A stretch of DNA of 59,293 nt from Porticoccus sp041581635 (lineage in GTDB: Bacteria; Pseudomonadota; Gammaproteobacteria; Pseudomonadales; Porticoccaceae): NCBI GenBank assembly GCA_041581635.1, contig JBFICW010000013.1, positions 1 to 59,293 of the forward strand. Reading direction: 5' to 3'. Made by a program: the position numbers and the translations under genes. Of this stretch, positions 36,343 through 45,144 are shown piece after piece; the stretch's first letter is position 1, and the number at the start of each line of letters is the position of its first letter. Below the pieces are notes generated by a model. It was not told the DNA's origin. It was given only the letters and a program-made list of their open reading frames with translations, and made no database searches.

Positions 36343-38019
36343 ATGGCAGACAAAAAAGGGCGTGAATATTCCTCCGTCGTTGTTGACGGTGTCGAACAGG
36401 CACCCAGCCGAGCCATGCTGCGTGCTGTGGGTTTCAAAGATGATGACTTCAACAAACCCCAAGTGGGCGTTGCATCTACCTGGAGCATGGTCACGCCCTG
36501 TAACATGCATATCAACAAACTGGCCGAACACGCCGAAGCGGGAATTAATGAAGCCGGCGGCAAAGGCGTTATTTTTAACACCATTACTGTTTCCGATGGC
36601 ATTTCCATGGGCACCCCCGGCATGCGCTATTCACTGGTTTCCCGCGAAGTAATCGCTGACTCCATTGAAACCGTCACCGGAGGGGAAGGATTTGACGGTA
36701 TTGTGACCATCGGTGGTTGCGACAAAAACATGCCTGGCTGCGTCATTGCCATGGCCCGCCTGAACCGCCCCTCCGTTTTTGTTTACGGCGGCACCATACG
36801 CCCGGGTAAAGAACGCCGCGACATCGTATCTGTCTTTGAAGCGGTTGGTGGACATGCCAAAGGCACCGTCTCTGACATCGAACTGCTGGACGTGGAAAAG
36901 ACCTCAATACCGGGGCCGGGTTCCTGCGGCGGCATGTATACGGCTAACACGATGGCCTCTGCGATTGAAGCGCTGGGCCTCAGCCTGCCCAACAGCTCTG
37001 CTCAGGATGCGGTATCTGACCACAAGGCAGAAGACGCTCGCCGTGCTGGTACAGCCGTCCTGAACCTGATCGAGAAGGACATCAAACCCTCTGACATCCT
37101 GACCAAGGAATCCTTTGAAAATGCGATCTCCGTGATTATTGCCCTGGGTGGTTCAACCAACGCGGTGTTGCACATGCTGGCCATGGCTCATGCGGCCAAT
37201 GTCGAGTTGAACCTAGATGACTTTACACGCATCGGCAAGAACGTCCCTGTTCTGGCAGATGTAAAACCGTCCGGCAAGTACCTGATGTCCGAACTGATTG
37301 AAATCGGCGGCATCCAGCCACTGATAAAAATGTTGCTCGACCGTGGCTTATTACACGGTGACTGTATGACAGTAACTGGTAAGACTCTGGCGGAAAATCT
37401 GGCGGATGTTGCACCTTACCCTGAAGGCCAGGACATTATCCGTAATTTTAACAACCCGGTTAAAGCGGACAGCCACCTTCGCATTCTCTATGGCAACCTG
37501 GCGCCCACTGGCTCAGTAGCGAAGATTTCCGGTAAAGAGGGTCTGAAATTCTCAGGCTCCGCACGTTGTTACAACAGCGAAGAAGCCGCGATGGAAGCCA
37601 TTATGAACGGTACCGTAGTTGCAGGAGACGTATTGGTAATTCGCTACGAAGGCCCGAAAGGAGGCCCGGGTATGCGCGAAATGCTCAGCCCAACTGCCGC
37701 TATTATGGGCAAAGGCTTGGGTAATGATGTTGCTCTGATTACCGACGGCCGTTTCTCTGGTGGCAGCCATGGTTTTGTAATCGGCCACATTACACCGGAA
37801 GCCTCCGTGGGTGGCCCAATCGCCCTGCTAGAAGATGGTGACAAAATCACCATCAATGCGGAAAACAATATCATTGATGTGGATCTCAGCGAAGCAGAGC
37901 TGGCACAGCGTAAAGCCAACTGGCAGGCACCCGCCACAGAAACACGCGGCGTGCTGGCTAAATACGCCAAGCTTGTGAGCTCAGCCTCAGAAGGAGCGGT
38001 GACTGACAAGAATCTTTAG
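36343..38019 (+). CDS. ilvD: Dihydroxy-acid dehydratase
   Basis: A 558-aa iron-sulfur enzyme of valine, leucine and isoleucine biosynthesis, dehydrating 2,3-dihydroxy-3-methyl acids to 2-keto acids. Cluster cysteines are in TPCNMHINK, IGGCDKNMPGC and GPGSCGGMYTANTM, and the C-terminal block TDGRFSGGSHGFVIGHI is intact. The length equals the shorter IlvD form. It lies alone among accessory fragments, with no other ilv genes nearby. Confidence 0.96.
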   Translation: MADKKGREYSSVVVDGVEQAPSRAMLRAVGFKDDDFNKPQVGVASTWSMVTPCNMHINKLAEHAEAGINEAGGKGVIFNTITVSDGISMGTPGMRYSLVSREVIADSIETVTGGEGFDGIVTIGGCDKNMPGCVIAMARLNRPSVFVYGGTIRPGKERRDIVSVFEAVGGHAKGTVSDIELLDVEKTSIPGPGSCGGMYTANTMASAIEALGLSLPNSSAQDAVSDHKAEDARRAGTAVLNLIEKDIKPSDILTKESFENAISVIIALGGSTNAVLHMLAMAHAANVELNLDDFTRIGKNVPVLADVKPSGKYLMSELIEIGGIQPLIKMLLDRGLLHGDCMTVTGKTLAENLADVAPYPEGQDIIRNFNNPVKADSHLRILYGNLAPTGSVAKISGKEGLKFSGSARCYNSEEAAMEAIMNGTVVAGDVLVIRYEGPKGGPGMREMLSPTAAIMGKGLGNDVALITDGRFSGGSHGFVIGHITPEASVGGPIALLEDGDKITINAENNIIDVDLSEAELAQRKANWQAPATETRGVLAKYAKLVSSASEGAVTDKNL

Positions 38020-38111
38020 CAGGGGTACGCGTGCCTTCTGCCGCTGATGCGGGGCGTATAGTGATCGCCAACACTTCGTGCCATTCTTATTAATGAGGAG
38101 ATACCGACCAC

Positions 38112-38318
38112 CGCCATCTGATTATTACAGGCGCACAGGATCAAGTGGTGAACAATAATATGACGCAGGAGCTACGCAGGGAGGCTCAAAAAAGAGGGGC
38201 AACTGTTTATGTGGGTAACGACTTCGATCCATTTATGGATCGAAGTCGTGCGACACACTTAAAGCGAATGAACCTGGTTAAAGAGTATTTAACAGGTTAC
38301 AACAAAGTTGATTGGTGA
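38112..38318 (+). pseudogene. C-terminal fragment of a probable alpha/beta hydrolase
   Basis: A frame with coding-like sequence runs from about 38112 to a TGA at 38316: DHRHLIITGAQDQVVN, then MTQELRREAQKRGATVY and SRATHLKRMNLVKEYLTGY. An internal ATG at 38160 would give 52 aa. HLIITGAQDQVV looks like the strand and acid-residue region of an alpha/beta hydrolase, but there is no nucleophile domain upstream, only stop codons. Probably the 3' end of a deleted gene; the family is uncertain. Confidence 0.5.
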
Positions 38319-38324
38319 TCCCTT

Positions 38325-38621
38325 ATGAGCGATCAATCTTACTTCATCACACTGCTGACTATCGAACTACTGATTCCACATGCCCAATCACTCAAAGATA
38401 AACGTCGAGAAGTACGGGGGCTAAAGGATCGTATCCGCAATAAATTTAACGCCTCGGTGGCAGAAGTGGGCTATCAGGACAAATGGCAACGTGCCCTGCT
38501 CGCAGTCTGTCTGGTGGGCAACGATAAGCGACTATTGACGGCGGATACCGATCAGATTAATACCCTTTGCCAGGAGGCCTCGGAGGTTGTGATTACAACG
38601 ATCAATCAGGAGTGGTTGTAA
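38325..38621 (+). CDS. DUF503 (YlxP-like) protein
   Basis: A 98-aa protein of the DUF503 family: LTIELLIPHAQSLKDKRREV, then GLKDRIRNKFNASVAEVGYQD and WQRALLAVCLVGND. Family members adopt a ferredoxin-like fold; relatives sit next to rbfA and infB in other bacteria, suggesting ribosome-linked roles, but that context is missing here. It starts seven bases after the hydrolase-like fragment ends, so the two may once have been an operon. Confidence 0.88.
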   Translation: MSDQSYFITLLTIELLIPHAQSLKDKRREVRGLKDRIRNKFNASVAEVGYQDKWQRALLAVCLVGNDKRLLTADTDQINTLCQEASEVVITTINQEWL

Positions 38622-38712
38622 TGTGAGAGTGGCTATAGATGGTAAGGTGAGAGTGGTTATAACTATAGGGCCACTTAAAGACTAAATATTACTGTAGCTA
38701 AACCCAAAACCC

Positions 38713-39648
38713 TTATATTAGACGTTCACACCAGGCTTCAATCGCCTGTCGAACCTCCACCGGCTTTTCTGTCAGCGGCCAGTGAGAGGAATCAATCACC
38801 GCCGTAGTGGCATCCCTGAACTCTGTAATCAATCCAGCACTCACTTTCGGATCGGTATAGGTTGCGACTTTGGAAAGTATCACAAGCACCGGTACAACAA
38901 TACTTGAAAGTGCTGGAAGTGGACGTGCCATTTCCATGATTTCCTGTAAGAGATTCGCCGTAGGAAAATATTGAAGATCCACCCACGGTGATGAATATTG
39001 ATTGACCATTTGCTCCAACTTGCCGGTTTTCAACAAGGTCTCCCGTACTCTCTGATCCCATACCCGAAGATCTCGTTGAGGAATATGGCGGCGGTAAATA
39101 CCCATACGGTTAAGCACCCTAATGATCGGGACAACGAGCCGAAACAACGGTATAAATCGACTTGCCAACCTGAGGTGGCCCACTAGCGTTTTCCCCAGTA
39201 TCGGATCAATCAGCACGAGGCCAATGACCCTTGACGGATAACGACTGGCAAAATGAATAGCGATCTGTGCGCCCAAACTGTGACCGATAAGTAGTACTTG
39301 TGAATAGTCCTCGTGCGCCAATACCTGTTGTAGGTCTTGGCTCCACATATCGAGGTTAAGTTTTCCCCGCCAGAAAGACTCGCCATGGCCCCGCAGATCA
39401 ATTCGTAAAATATCCCAGCGATCTTTCAAGGTAGTTTCTTCAGCAAACTCGGACCATCTGGAGATATTACTGGCAACACCATGAAGTAGAACGATAACGG
39501 GGCGAGGTTGTTCAGAGGAGCGCCACAGCCAGTATCTAATACTGGCCTCTCCCGAAACAGGCAGGCTATGTGAATCCTCTCTTCCCGATAATTTCGTCAT
39601 CAATTTAGCATTTATGCTGAAACAATACCGCTGTCTTTCAGCTGGCAC
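38713..39648 (-). CDS. Alpha/beta-fold hydrolase
   Basis: A 311-aa enzyme. Oxyanion motif LLHGVASNISRW, strand DLRGHGESF, nucleophile elbow GHSLGAQ (catalytic Ser) and a late SSHWPL with the catalytic His are present. The substrate is unknown; general esterase or lipase activity is likely. The track start is a GTG after GGGGCAG; an internal ATG at 39600 is possible. The thioredoxin-like gene lies just upstream on the same strand. Confidence 0.82.
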   Translation of the reverse strand: MPAERQRYCFSINAKLMTKLSGREDSHSLPVSGEASIRYWLWRSSEQPRPVIVLLHGVASNISRWSEFAEETTLKDRWDILRIDLRGHGESFWRGKLNLDMWSQDLQQVLAHEDYSQVLLIGHSLGAQIAIHFASRYPSRVIGLVLIDPILGKTLVGHLRLASRFIPLFRLVVPIIRVLNRMGIYRRHIPQRDLRVWDQRVRETLLKTGKLEQMVNQYSSPWVDLQYFPTANLLQEIMEMARPLPALSSIVVPVLVILSKVATYTDPKVSAGLITEFRDATTAVIDSSHWPLTEKPVEVRQAIEAWCERLI

Positions 39649-39667
39649 TCTGCCCCAGCAGGTTTTA

Positions 39668-39895
39668 TTAATTTTCAGAAAAATACGCTTTTAGCTCACC
39701 CTCAGAAGGTTGCCGCTGAAAAACTAACTTCCCATCCACGATAATATTGGGGGAGTGACGAATATTCAGTGCTGAAACCAATTCAGGGTGCTCTTCTACG
39801 TATTCAACCTCGTACTCAATACCCAAATCCTTAAATTCGTTTTCCAGGTTCGGTAAATTAAAGTCGGTTTTGGTGACAAGTAGTTGAACTCTCAT
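39668..39895 (-). CDS. Thioredoxin-fold protein lacking the CxxC motif
   Basis: A 75-aa glutaredoxin/thioredoxin-like protein: the strand MRVQLLVTKTDFNLPNLE where the redox CxxC should be (TKTDF), then IEYEVEYVEEHPELVSALNIRHSPNIIVDGKLVF with the cis-Pro (SPNII). Without cysteines it cannot act as a disulfide reductant, so it may bind a partner or serve as a scaffold. A perfect AGGAGG ribosome site stands four bases from the ATG. It starts 19 bases before the hydrolase. Confidence 0.8.
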   Translation of the reverse strand: MRVQLLVTKTDFNLPNLENEFKDLGIEYEVEYVEEHPELVSALNIRHSPNIIVDGKLVFQRQPSEGELKAYFSEN

Positions 39896-40345
39896 GGACC
39901 TCCTCCTAAGCAGGATAAACCCAGTATAGAAGTTAAATTGTAGTAACTAAGCCTGCACTCAGAAAACACGTACTCTAATTCTAGTCAAGCGCAAACTTTG
40001 AAGCTCATCAATTATTTATTAGATACGTCATTGTTAGATATGTGCCTGAAGGGAATCAATATATACCCGGCTCGGCTGACAGCATGAGTTAAAGTGGTTT
40101 TTTATAATGGAGGAAAAACCGGGTCAGAGCACAATTAATTCTAATATTAACGATTAAGATGAATCTCAAACGTGCCCTATACTTGTTTACAAGCGATACT
40201 CGAGTGCTAGGAGATCGTATACCGGGGCAATAATAAACGAATCTTTCCGCAATCGGCGGGCGCTACTCCGGCATAGAGCGTGGCGGTTATAGGAGTATTG
40301 TTATAGGAGTCTCGGGCATAAAACACCCCGATCGAGGGCGGAGTG
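39896..40345. other. Intergenic region with dispersed repeat copies
   Basis: A 450-base gap holding the GGGTCAGAGCACAATTAATTC repeat (40121-40150), listed separately, and two close copies of GTTATAGGAGT at about 40285-40307. No gene was recognised. The TetR-type gene follows. Confidence 0.45.
40121..40150 (+). repeat. GGTCAGAGCACAATTAATTC repeat, copy 1
   Basis: GGGTCAGAGCACAATTAATT followed by CTAATATTA. Copy 2 at 42401-42429 shares CAGCACAATTAATTCTAAT apart from a small change after the leading G run. The GGGTCAGAG... motif is common as a dispersed repeat near REP-associated transposase genes in gammaproteobacteria. Confidence 0.65.
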
Positions 40346-40966
40346 ATGGATAAAAGTTCGCAAAATGGAGGAAAGATTCCACCAGCTGTGGACGCTGATA
40401 GCATACTCGATGCGGCGCTGGAGATGGCGTGCAAGCGGGATAACTGGTATGACCTCAACCTTGTAGAGCTGGCGAAATACTGCGGTACATCCGTTAACAA
40501 CATACGTCACTACTACTCGGATACCAATGCCATCGCTAACGCTTGGTTTTCACGCGCACTAGAGGCCATGCTTTCTGCGGAGTTGGAGAGTATTGAGGCC
40601 TTGCCCGTCAAAGAGCGCCTGGAGTTTATTATTTGGCGCTGGTTCGAAGCACTCGCGCCATACCATCGGGTAACCACTCAGATACTGGGAGCCAAGCTTC
40701 ATCTACCGCACATCCACCATTGGGTACCCATGGCCTTTGATTTATCGCGTCTGGTCCAATTTTGGCGTGAGGCGGCCGGACTGTATGCAGACGGCCAGCG
40801 CAGACAGATTGAGGAAATCGTCCTTACGGGGATTTTTTTAGCGACCTTGCGAGCCTGGTGCCAAGATGAAAGCTCACAACAGTCCCAAACCCATTCCCGA
40901 CTTCTGGTTCTTCTGGCGAGAGCGGAGCGGTCGGCTGCATTCTGGTTCTCGGATAATAGCCATTGA
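40346..40966 (+). CDS. TetR family transcriptional regulator
   Basis: A 206-aa protein with an N-terminal helix-turn-helix (ADSILDAALEMACKRDNWYDL, then LVELAKYCGTSVNNIRHYYSD, with the typical NNIRHYYSD recognition end) and a helical ligand domain. The ATG at 40346 is preceded by GAGGG; the listed frame begins one codon earlier at a GTG. The neighbour on the opposite strand is an ABC1 kinase; regulation of that gene is a guess. The base composition of this pair seems richer in GC than its flanks. Confidence 0.85.
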   Translation: MDKSSQNGGKIPPAVDADSILDAALEMACKRDNWYDLNLVELAKYCGTSVNNIRHYYSDTNAIANAWFSRALEAMLSAELESIEALPVKERLEFIIWRWFEALAPYHRVTTQILGAKLHLPHIHHWVPMAFDLSRLVQFWREAAGLYADGQRRQIEEIVLTGIFLATLRAWCQDESSQQSQTHSRLLVLLARAERSAAFWFSDNSH

Positions 40967-41016
40967 AACCGCATCTATTGGGACATAGATAGGCGAGAAG
41001 CTTATTGGATGGAAGC

Positions 41017-42324
41017 TTATTGAATATAAGGCGCGGCCAACCTATTCACGTCGACCTGTGCACGCAAACGGGCGCAAAGCAGGTAAGTACCTGCGAGCTT
41101 TCGGTGCAGAAACAGTATGTCGGTTGGTGGCAGGTGCATGTAACGCTGATTCAGTCTCAGGGATATGGCTAGCTCCGCGACCCGCCGTGACAGGTCGGAG
41201 GTGCCGAAATCAAATAAGCCCTGGTATCGCACTGGCTCGGCAACCGCACTGATCATTTCGCACAACCCCTGACGAGATGGCGCAGGCTCGTCTTTTCGTA
41301 GATAACCCAACTCTACAGCATGGGTCTCAATGGCAGAAACATTTCCATCTTGAGCCGCACTCATCAAACGACGGAAATCATCAACCACATCATTGGAGTA
41401 GTGTCGTGTTGCCCCGAAATCGAGGAGCCCGATACGATCATGCTCGGATTGGTACCGGTAGTTACCAAAATTGGCGTCGGTCTGGACCAGGCCCCACTCG
41501 AACACCTCCTTCAGAGCCAGGGCCAGAAGCCGTGCCGCTACATGATTCCTTACGCATTGCGGTGCTTCAGAGAGGGTTTCAATGGGGACACCGGGGACGA
41601 AGGACATTGTGAGCACGTCAGAAGTGGTGAGTGATCTATCCACAGTGGGAAGCTCGAAATCGGAATCGCTGTCGATGAAACGGCTGTATTCAGCAATATT
41701 TTCTGCCTCGACGCAATAATCGGCTTCCCGGTGAAGTTGATGCTTGGCTTCTTTGAGCAGTGTCGTAATGTCGTAGTCCCTGGGAACCAGGTGCAAAAGG
41801 TTGAACAGGGCTGCGACATTGTCGACGTCGCTATCGATGCTTTTTCGAACCCCGGGATACTGCACCTTGATAGCAAGATGCCGCCCATCCCTGGTTGTGG
41901 CTTCGTGCACCTGCCCGATGGAAGCGGCGGCAAGAGGTGTGAATGAAAACTGCATAAATGCATTATCCCAGCCCTTACCCCAGGCGCCTTCCAGCACCTT
42001 CTCAACCTGCCCCAACGGCATTGGGTGCGCGTTCTCACGTAGGGTGGCAAGAATCTCGGTCAGTACCGGAGGAAGATAATCGCCGGCCTCCATCGAAAGC
42101 AATTGGCCGACCTTCATCGCCGCACCGCGCATCTCTGACAACCGTTCCGCCAAGCGCATGGCATTGGCCGGTGTCAGCAGCAAATCGGTTGCCCTCAGCG
42201 GTTTTCCTGCTACTAAAGTCGATACGCCATCGCTGAGTACCTGACCGGCAATACCTCCGACCAGGCGGCCGAGCAGTAGCAAACGGCTTGCTCTATTTTT
42301 CGGAACGGGTATCTCTCTAGCCAA
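41017..42324 (-). CDS. ABC1/UbiB family atypical kinase
   Basis: A 435-aa protein kinase-like protein. The KxGQ motif that marks the family is AAMKVGQLLSM, the Ala-rich loop is AAASIGQVHEA, and the catalytic parts are LVQTDANFGNY and LLDFGATRHYS. Relatives support ubiquinone synthesis or lipid handling and show ATPase activity rather than true kinase activity. The frame continues to a TTG at 42351; I prefer the TTG at 42324, which follows GGAGG and fits the family start. It converges with the TetR gene. Confidence 0.86.
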   Translation of the reverse strand: MAREIPVPKNRASRLLLLGRLVGGIAGQVLSDGVSTLVAGKPLRATDLLLTPANAMRLAERLSEMRGAAMKVGQLLSMEAGDYLPPVLTEILATLRENAHPMPLGQVEKVLEGAWGKGWDNAFMQFSFTPLAAASIGQVHEATTRDGRHLAIKVQYPGVRKSIDSDVDNVAALFNLLHLVPRDYDITTLLKEAKHQLHREADYCVEAENIAEYSRFIDSDSDFELPTVDRSLTTSDVLTMSFVPGVPIETLSEAPQCVRNHVAARLLALALKEVFEWGLVQTDANFGNYRYQSEHDRIGLLDFGATRHYSNDVVDDFRRLMSAAQDGNVSAIETHAVELGYLRKDEPAPSRQGLCEMISAVAEPVRYQGLFDFGTSDLSRRVAELAISLRLNQRYMHLPPTDILFLHRKLAGTYLLCARLRAQVDVNRLAAPYIQ

Positions 42325-42400
42325 ATCGTTATATGACCTCCGGCATTCCAACTGGGTATTAATAACTGATTTTTATAAGTTGACCGATATAGCTTTGACA

Positions 42401-42429
42401 GGGGTACAGCACAATTAATTCTAATAATA
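42401..42429 (+). repeat. GGTCAGAGCACAATTAATTC repeat, copy 2
   Basis: GGGGTACAGCACAATTAATT followed by CTAATAATA, in the same orientation as copy 1 at 40121. Together they bracket the TetR and ABC1-kinase genes (about 2.28 kb). Confidence 0.65.
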
Positions 42430-42548
42430 GCCATCAGAAGTTAAAGGGGTCGTAACGATTATTCGTTGATCAATGGTGAGGAGTATAAGTGAATGAACCA
42501 GCTAGATGCCCGTTCTGTAGAATGATAAGACTGACTATAATTGTAGAG

Positions 42549-42632
42549 TGGTGCCGGAGCCGGACTTGAATAAAATGAACAACATACTGATTTTGTTATA
42601 TTTTATAAATTCAATACTACTCGATACCAACG
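42549..42632 (-). repeat. Dispersed degenerate repeat, copy 2, with a tRNA-3'-end-like sequence
   Basis: TGGTGCCGGAGCCGGACTTG, read from the minus strand, gives CAAGTCCGGCTCCGGCACCA, which looks like a tRNA T-arm plus acceptor (Leu-type) but is one base short of canonical spacing and has no 5' half. About 60 AT-rich bases after it align loosely with the sequence following copy 1 at 35008. Confidence 0.5.
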
Positions 42633-43400
42633 TAGGTACCAACAAATGTAATTTTCAAGTTGCACCCAACGAGCTATTAGATACATTTTAATTAAAAACC
42701 ACCACAATAACGAATCAGCGAATACACCCTACCCCCTACCCCCAAAGATTGCTTTCAGAGTAATTATAGGTAGACCCAATGACATGTTGGAGCCAGAAAA
42801 ATCAACTAAGGACTTAGACTCTGATTGATTCACCTCACTGTATGGAGGGAAAAGGGAATACACTTGTTAAAATCTTGATAGTGTATTCAAGCCTTACAAT
42901 CGATTGAAAGAGCACCTTCAGCTGAAAATTTCGGCGTCTGACCATGAACTCCCAGCCCCTCCCAGGCAAGATAGGTAGCCACAAGCTTAACAGCAGAGGG
43001 TTTTCTAGTAATTTTTGGTTAGAATCTTGGCGCGGCTTTTCTGCCCTATTCACCCACTTAACCCCAGAAGTAGACAATCGACATGAAATCATAAGCCCTA
43101 TGAAGTATGAGACAAGATATTATTACTGTATTTAATACAGTTGTTGACGTGAGTTTGGGATGTATCGAAAATTGTAGTTTTTATTGCAAAGTCTTATATG
43201 GTCAAACCTTCTGTAACTCTAAATTTGCTAACTAATTTAATTGTATTAACTGGAATTTGATCTGATATTTTTGACAGAATGTTTTGATGCGGCGTGACCG
43301 CCAGCTTTGCACCAGAGGCCATAATTAAACTTATCAATGCAAATATTGAAACCTAGAGTTTGACTCTGTCCCCAAATATTCCGCAATTGTTGCAGGGTTG

Positions 43401-43970
43401 TTAGCTCTGTCTATTATTGGCAGTTTCATCCGGAAGTTTACAAAACCCCTGAGACGGCACATCCAGAGCGCTATTGAATTTGCTGGATAGATTCTGGAAC
43501 GCGATAAGCCCTGTTAACTCCACAATGCTGTCGTCGTCAAAGAAACATTTTAATCGCTTTATCAATTGCTCTGTCACCTGTTGATCTGAATAAGTAACAG
43601 CTTCCGTGTATTCAAGAACCACCTTCTCCTTCTCGTCGAAGAGATCAGTTTCTTTCCAATCAGCAAGCCCCTCAACTTTTTCCATAGAGCCAGCGCGTTT
43701 GGCCAGCGTGGCAGAATTGATGTCAACACAGAAGCTACACCAATTGATTTGCGATACTCTTACCGTAACTAATGAACGCAGCACGGGATCCAATGGAGAG
43801 CTTCTTCGGTCCAACACACCATAAAGCATAGCCACAGCAGCGAACAATTTGGGAACTCTTGCCCAAAGTAAGCCGGGCTGAAGTATCACGCCATATTTTC
43901 TTTTCTGACGCCAAAAGAAAGGTCTTAAAAGCCAGGGGTACTCTGTTAATTTCTTTACCGAAACCCTCAT
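43401..43970 (-). CDS. Carboxymuconolactone decarboxylase / AhpD-like protein
   Basis: A 189-aa all-alpha protein of the CMD/AhpD superfamily. SLVTVRVSQINWCSFCVDIN contains the CxxC redox pair (CSFC), and LEYTEAVTYSDQQV plus LTGLIAFQNLSSKFNSAL match the following helices. Members act as alkylhydroperoxidase partners or small-molecule decarboxylases; here the CxxC favours a redox role. The ATG at 43970 has GAGGGTG before it. No AhpC or other partner is adjacent. Confidence 0.83.
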   Translation of the reverse strand: MRVSVKKLTEYPWLLRPFFWRQKRKYGVILQPGLLWARVPKLFAAVAMLYGVLDRRSSPLDPVLRSLVTVRVSQINWCSFCVDINSATLAKRAGSMEKVEGLADWKETDLFDEKEKVVLEYTEAVTYSDQQVTEQLIKRLKCFFDDDSIVELTGLIAFQNLSSKFNSALDVPSQGFCKLPDETANNRQS

Positions 43971-44082
43971 ATTTCACCCTCAAGCGTTAAACATTTCTTA
44001 CAGACTGAACTGTTTTAAGCATCAGTGCCGGCCGTTTAATTCTAAAACACTTTTGCTTTTATCATTTATTCCACCAGGAGCA

Positions 44083-44631
44083 TCACTCAAGTTCTTTTTC
44101 TTGAAGGATAATGCTGATTTTGTGGACCGCATTCCTTATACCCTTATTCAAAGCTCGACTGGTGATGGTTGCTCCCGTCATCCCCTGTATATCCGCTTTA
44201 AGATGAATTTTGTCCTGGCTTCCCTTGCCGATATACTGGTCCAGAAACTTCTTTTTCTCGATGCCCTTACCCATATCACGATGAGCGAGCACACGAACAT
44301 AGCGCACAGTATGGTCAGGTTCGAAAACAACCATAAACCTGATCAAACCATGTTTTCCTTTTGAGCTGCTTATGAGTGCCCTGCCCAGAACCTTCCCATC
44401 TCTGGCTGCTTCGTAATAAAAAAATAATGATAATTTCTGTTTAAGGCCGGTTGCTTTCTCTACTCGCGCCAGCTGGTTCGATGTTGCAACCTTCAGTTTC
44501 TTTTCAACGGAAAGAGGAGGAGGGAAGGCCTCGGCAAGGGCCGTTTTATCCTCAACCGGTTTCATGGCGGCAAAGACTCCTGCACAAAATATGTAGGATG
44601 CTATCACCGCAATTTTAAAAAAGGCCCCCAC
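44083..44631 (-). CDS. FMN-binding domain protein (NqrC/RnfG-like)
   Basis: A 182-aa protein with one N-terminal membrane helix (FFKIAVIASYIFCAGVFAA) and a periplasmic FMN_bind domain; GMTGATITSRAL carries the Thr (in GATITS) to which FMN is linked in NqrC/RnfG. It would act as an electron carrier in the periplasm. The frame reaches a TTG at 44646, but a GTG at 44631 follows GAGAGGA at good spacing. It is not next to an rnf or nqr cluster; a link to the metal genes is possible. Confidence 0.82.
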   Translation of the reverse strand: MGAFFKIAVIASYIFCAGVFAAMKPVEDKTALAEAFPPPLSVEKKLKVATSNQLARVEKATGLKQKLSLFFYYEAARDGKVLGRALISSSKGKHGLIRFMVVFEPDHTVRYVRVLAHRDMGKGIEKKKFLDQYIGKGSQDKIHLKADIQGMTGATITSRALNKGIRNAVHKISIILQEKELE

Positions 44632-44896
44632 ATCCAGTCCTCTCAATGGATTAGGCCTGGGCCAACCACGATGCTATGAAAACCCTCATCATCATCTTTG
44701 CCCATCCTGATTAGTTGAATTATAGCGAATGTCGTCATTGCCATCGCCCTTTTGGTTGACTCCCAACCTACAGGACAAACAGTTCAGCATCTTGTATCAC
44801 AAAGTTTCACGTCAAAAATAAGTATTCATCCCATGCTCTAAATGCTTTTAGGCTGAATCCTTTTTTAGAGTATTGGCCCTTAAAGGAGTGGTGGGC

Positions 44897-45049
44897 ATGA
44901 ACAAGGGAACTGCTCCACAATTAAGCGAGTCAGAACGAAAACTCCTTACTCGCCTGGTATTCATTTCCTTTTTACTGTTTTCAGTTTTTATTATTGGCTT
45001 AGGGTATTTAGCCACCACCTCCGAACCAACCATGTCATATTCCCTCTAA
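44897..45049 (+). CDS. 50-aa single-span membrane protein
   Basis: A short ORF: MNKGTAPQLSESERKLLTRL, then a hydrophobic helix VFISFLLFSVFIIGLGYLAT and a short tail. A strong GGAG (44885-44888) sits eight bases before the ATG, so translation is likely. The N-terminal half is amphipathic. It may accompany the adjacent metal or electron-transfer genes. Family unknown. Confidence 0.6.
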   Translation: MNKGTAPQLSESERKLLTRLVFISFLLFSVFIIGLGYLATTSEPTMSYSL

Positions 45050-45063
45050 CTAAAAGAGGCAGT

Positions 45064-45141
45064 CATGAGTAACCGTGTTATTTTAAAATCTACCCTTGCG
45101 TGTCCATTACAGATGGGAATGAGCTGCACCTCAACAGAATG
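45064..45141 (+). pseudogene. Truncated GDCCVxC-type protein (internal deletion)
   Basis: A 25-codon frame reading MSNRVILKSTLACP and then CPLQMGMSCTSTE-like residues. The start matches small Cys-rich proteins that normally carry GDCCVxCSYG and are found beside merF and merR genes. Almost all of the central part is missing, as if joined across two TGTCC-like sites. The merF remnant begins three bases later. Confidence 0.5.
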
Positions 45142-45144
45142 AGA

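Larger units (their letters stand above)
42325..43400. other. Long ORF-poor region with repeat fragments
   Basis: About 1.08 kb between the ABC1 kinase and the AhpD-like gene. It contains copy 2 of the GGTCAGAGCACAATTAATT repeat (42401), the second tRNA-end-like repeat (42549), and a diverged reverse copy TTTGACTCTGTCCCC at 43359-43373. The rest has no supported gene; the small frames at 42835-43135 lack family likeness and ribosome sites. Confidence 0.5.

Noticed and set aside
38624..38670. Two near-copies of GTGAGAGTGGNTATA
   Set aside because: Short, low-complexity and without a partner structure; not enough to call a site.
42835..43135. Small frames in the ORF-poor region after the ABC1 kinase
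   Set aside because: No family likeness, no ribosome site, and overlapping frames on both strands.
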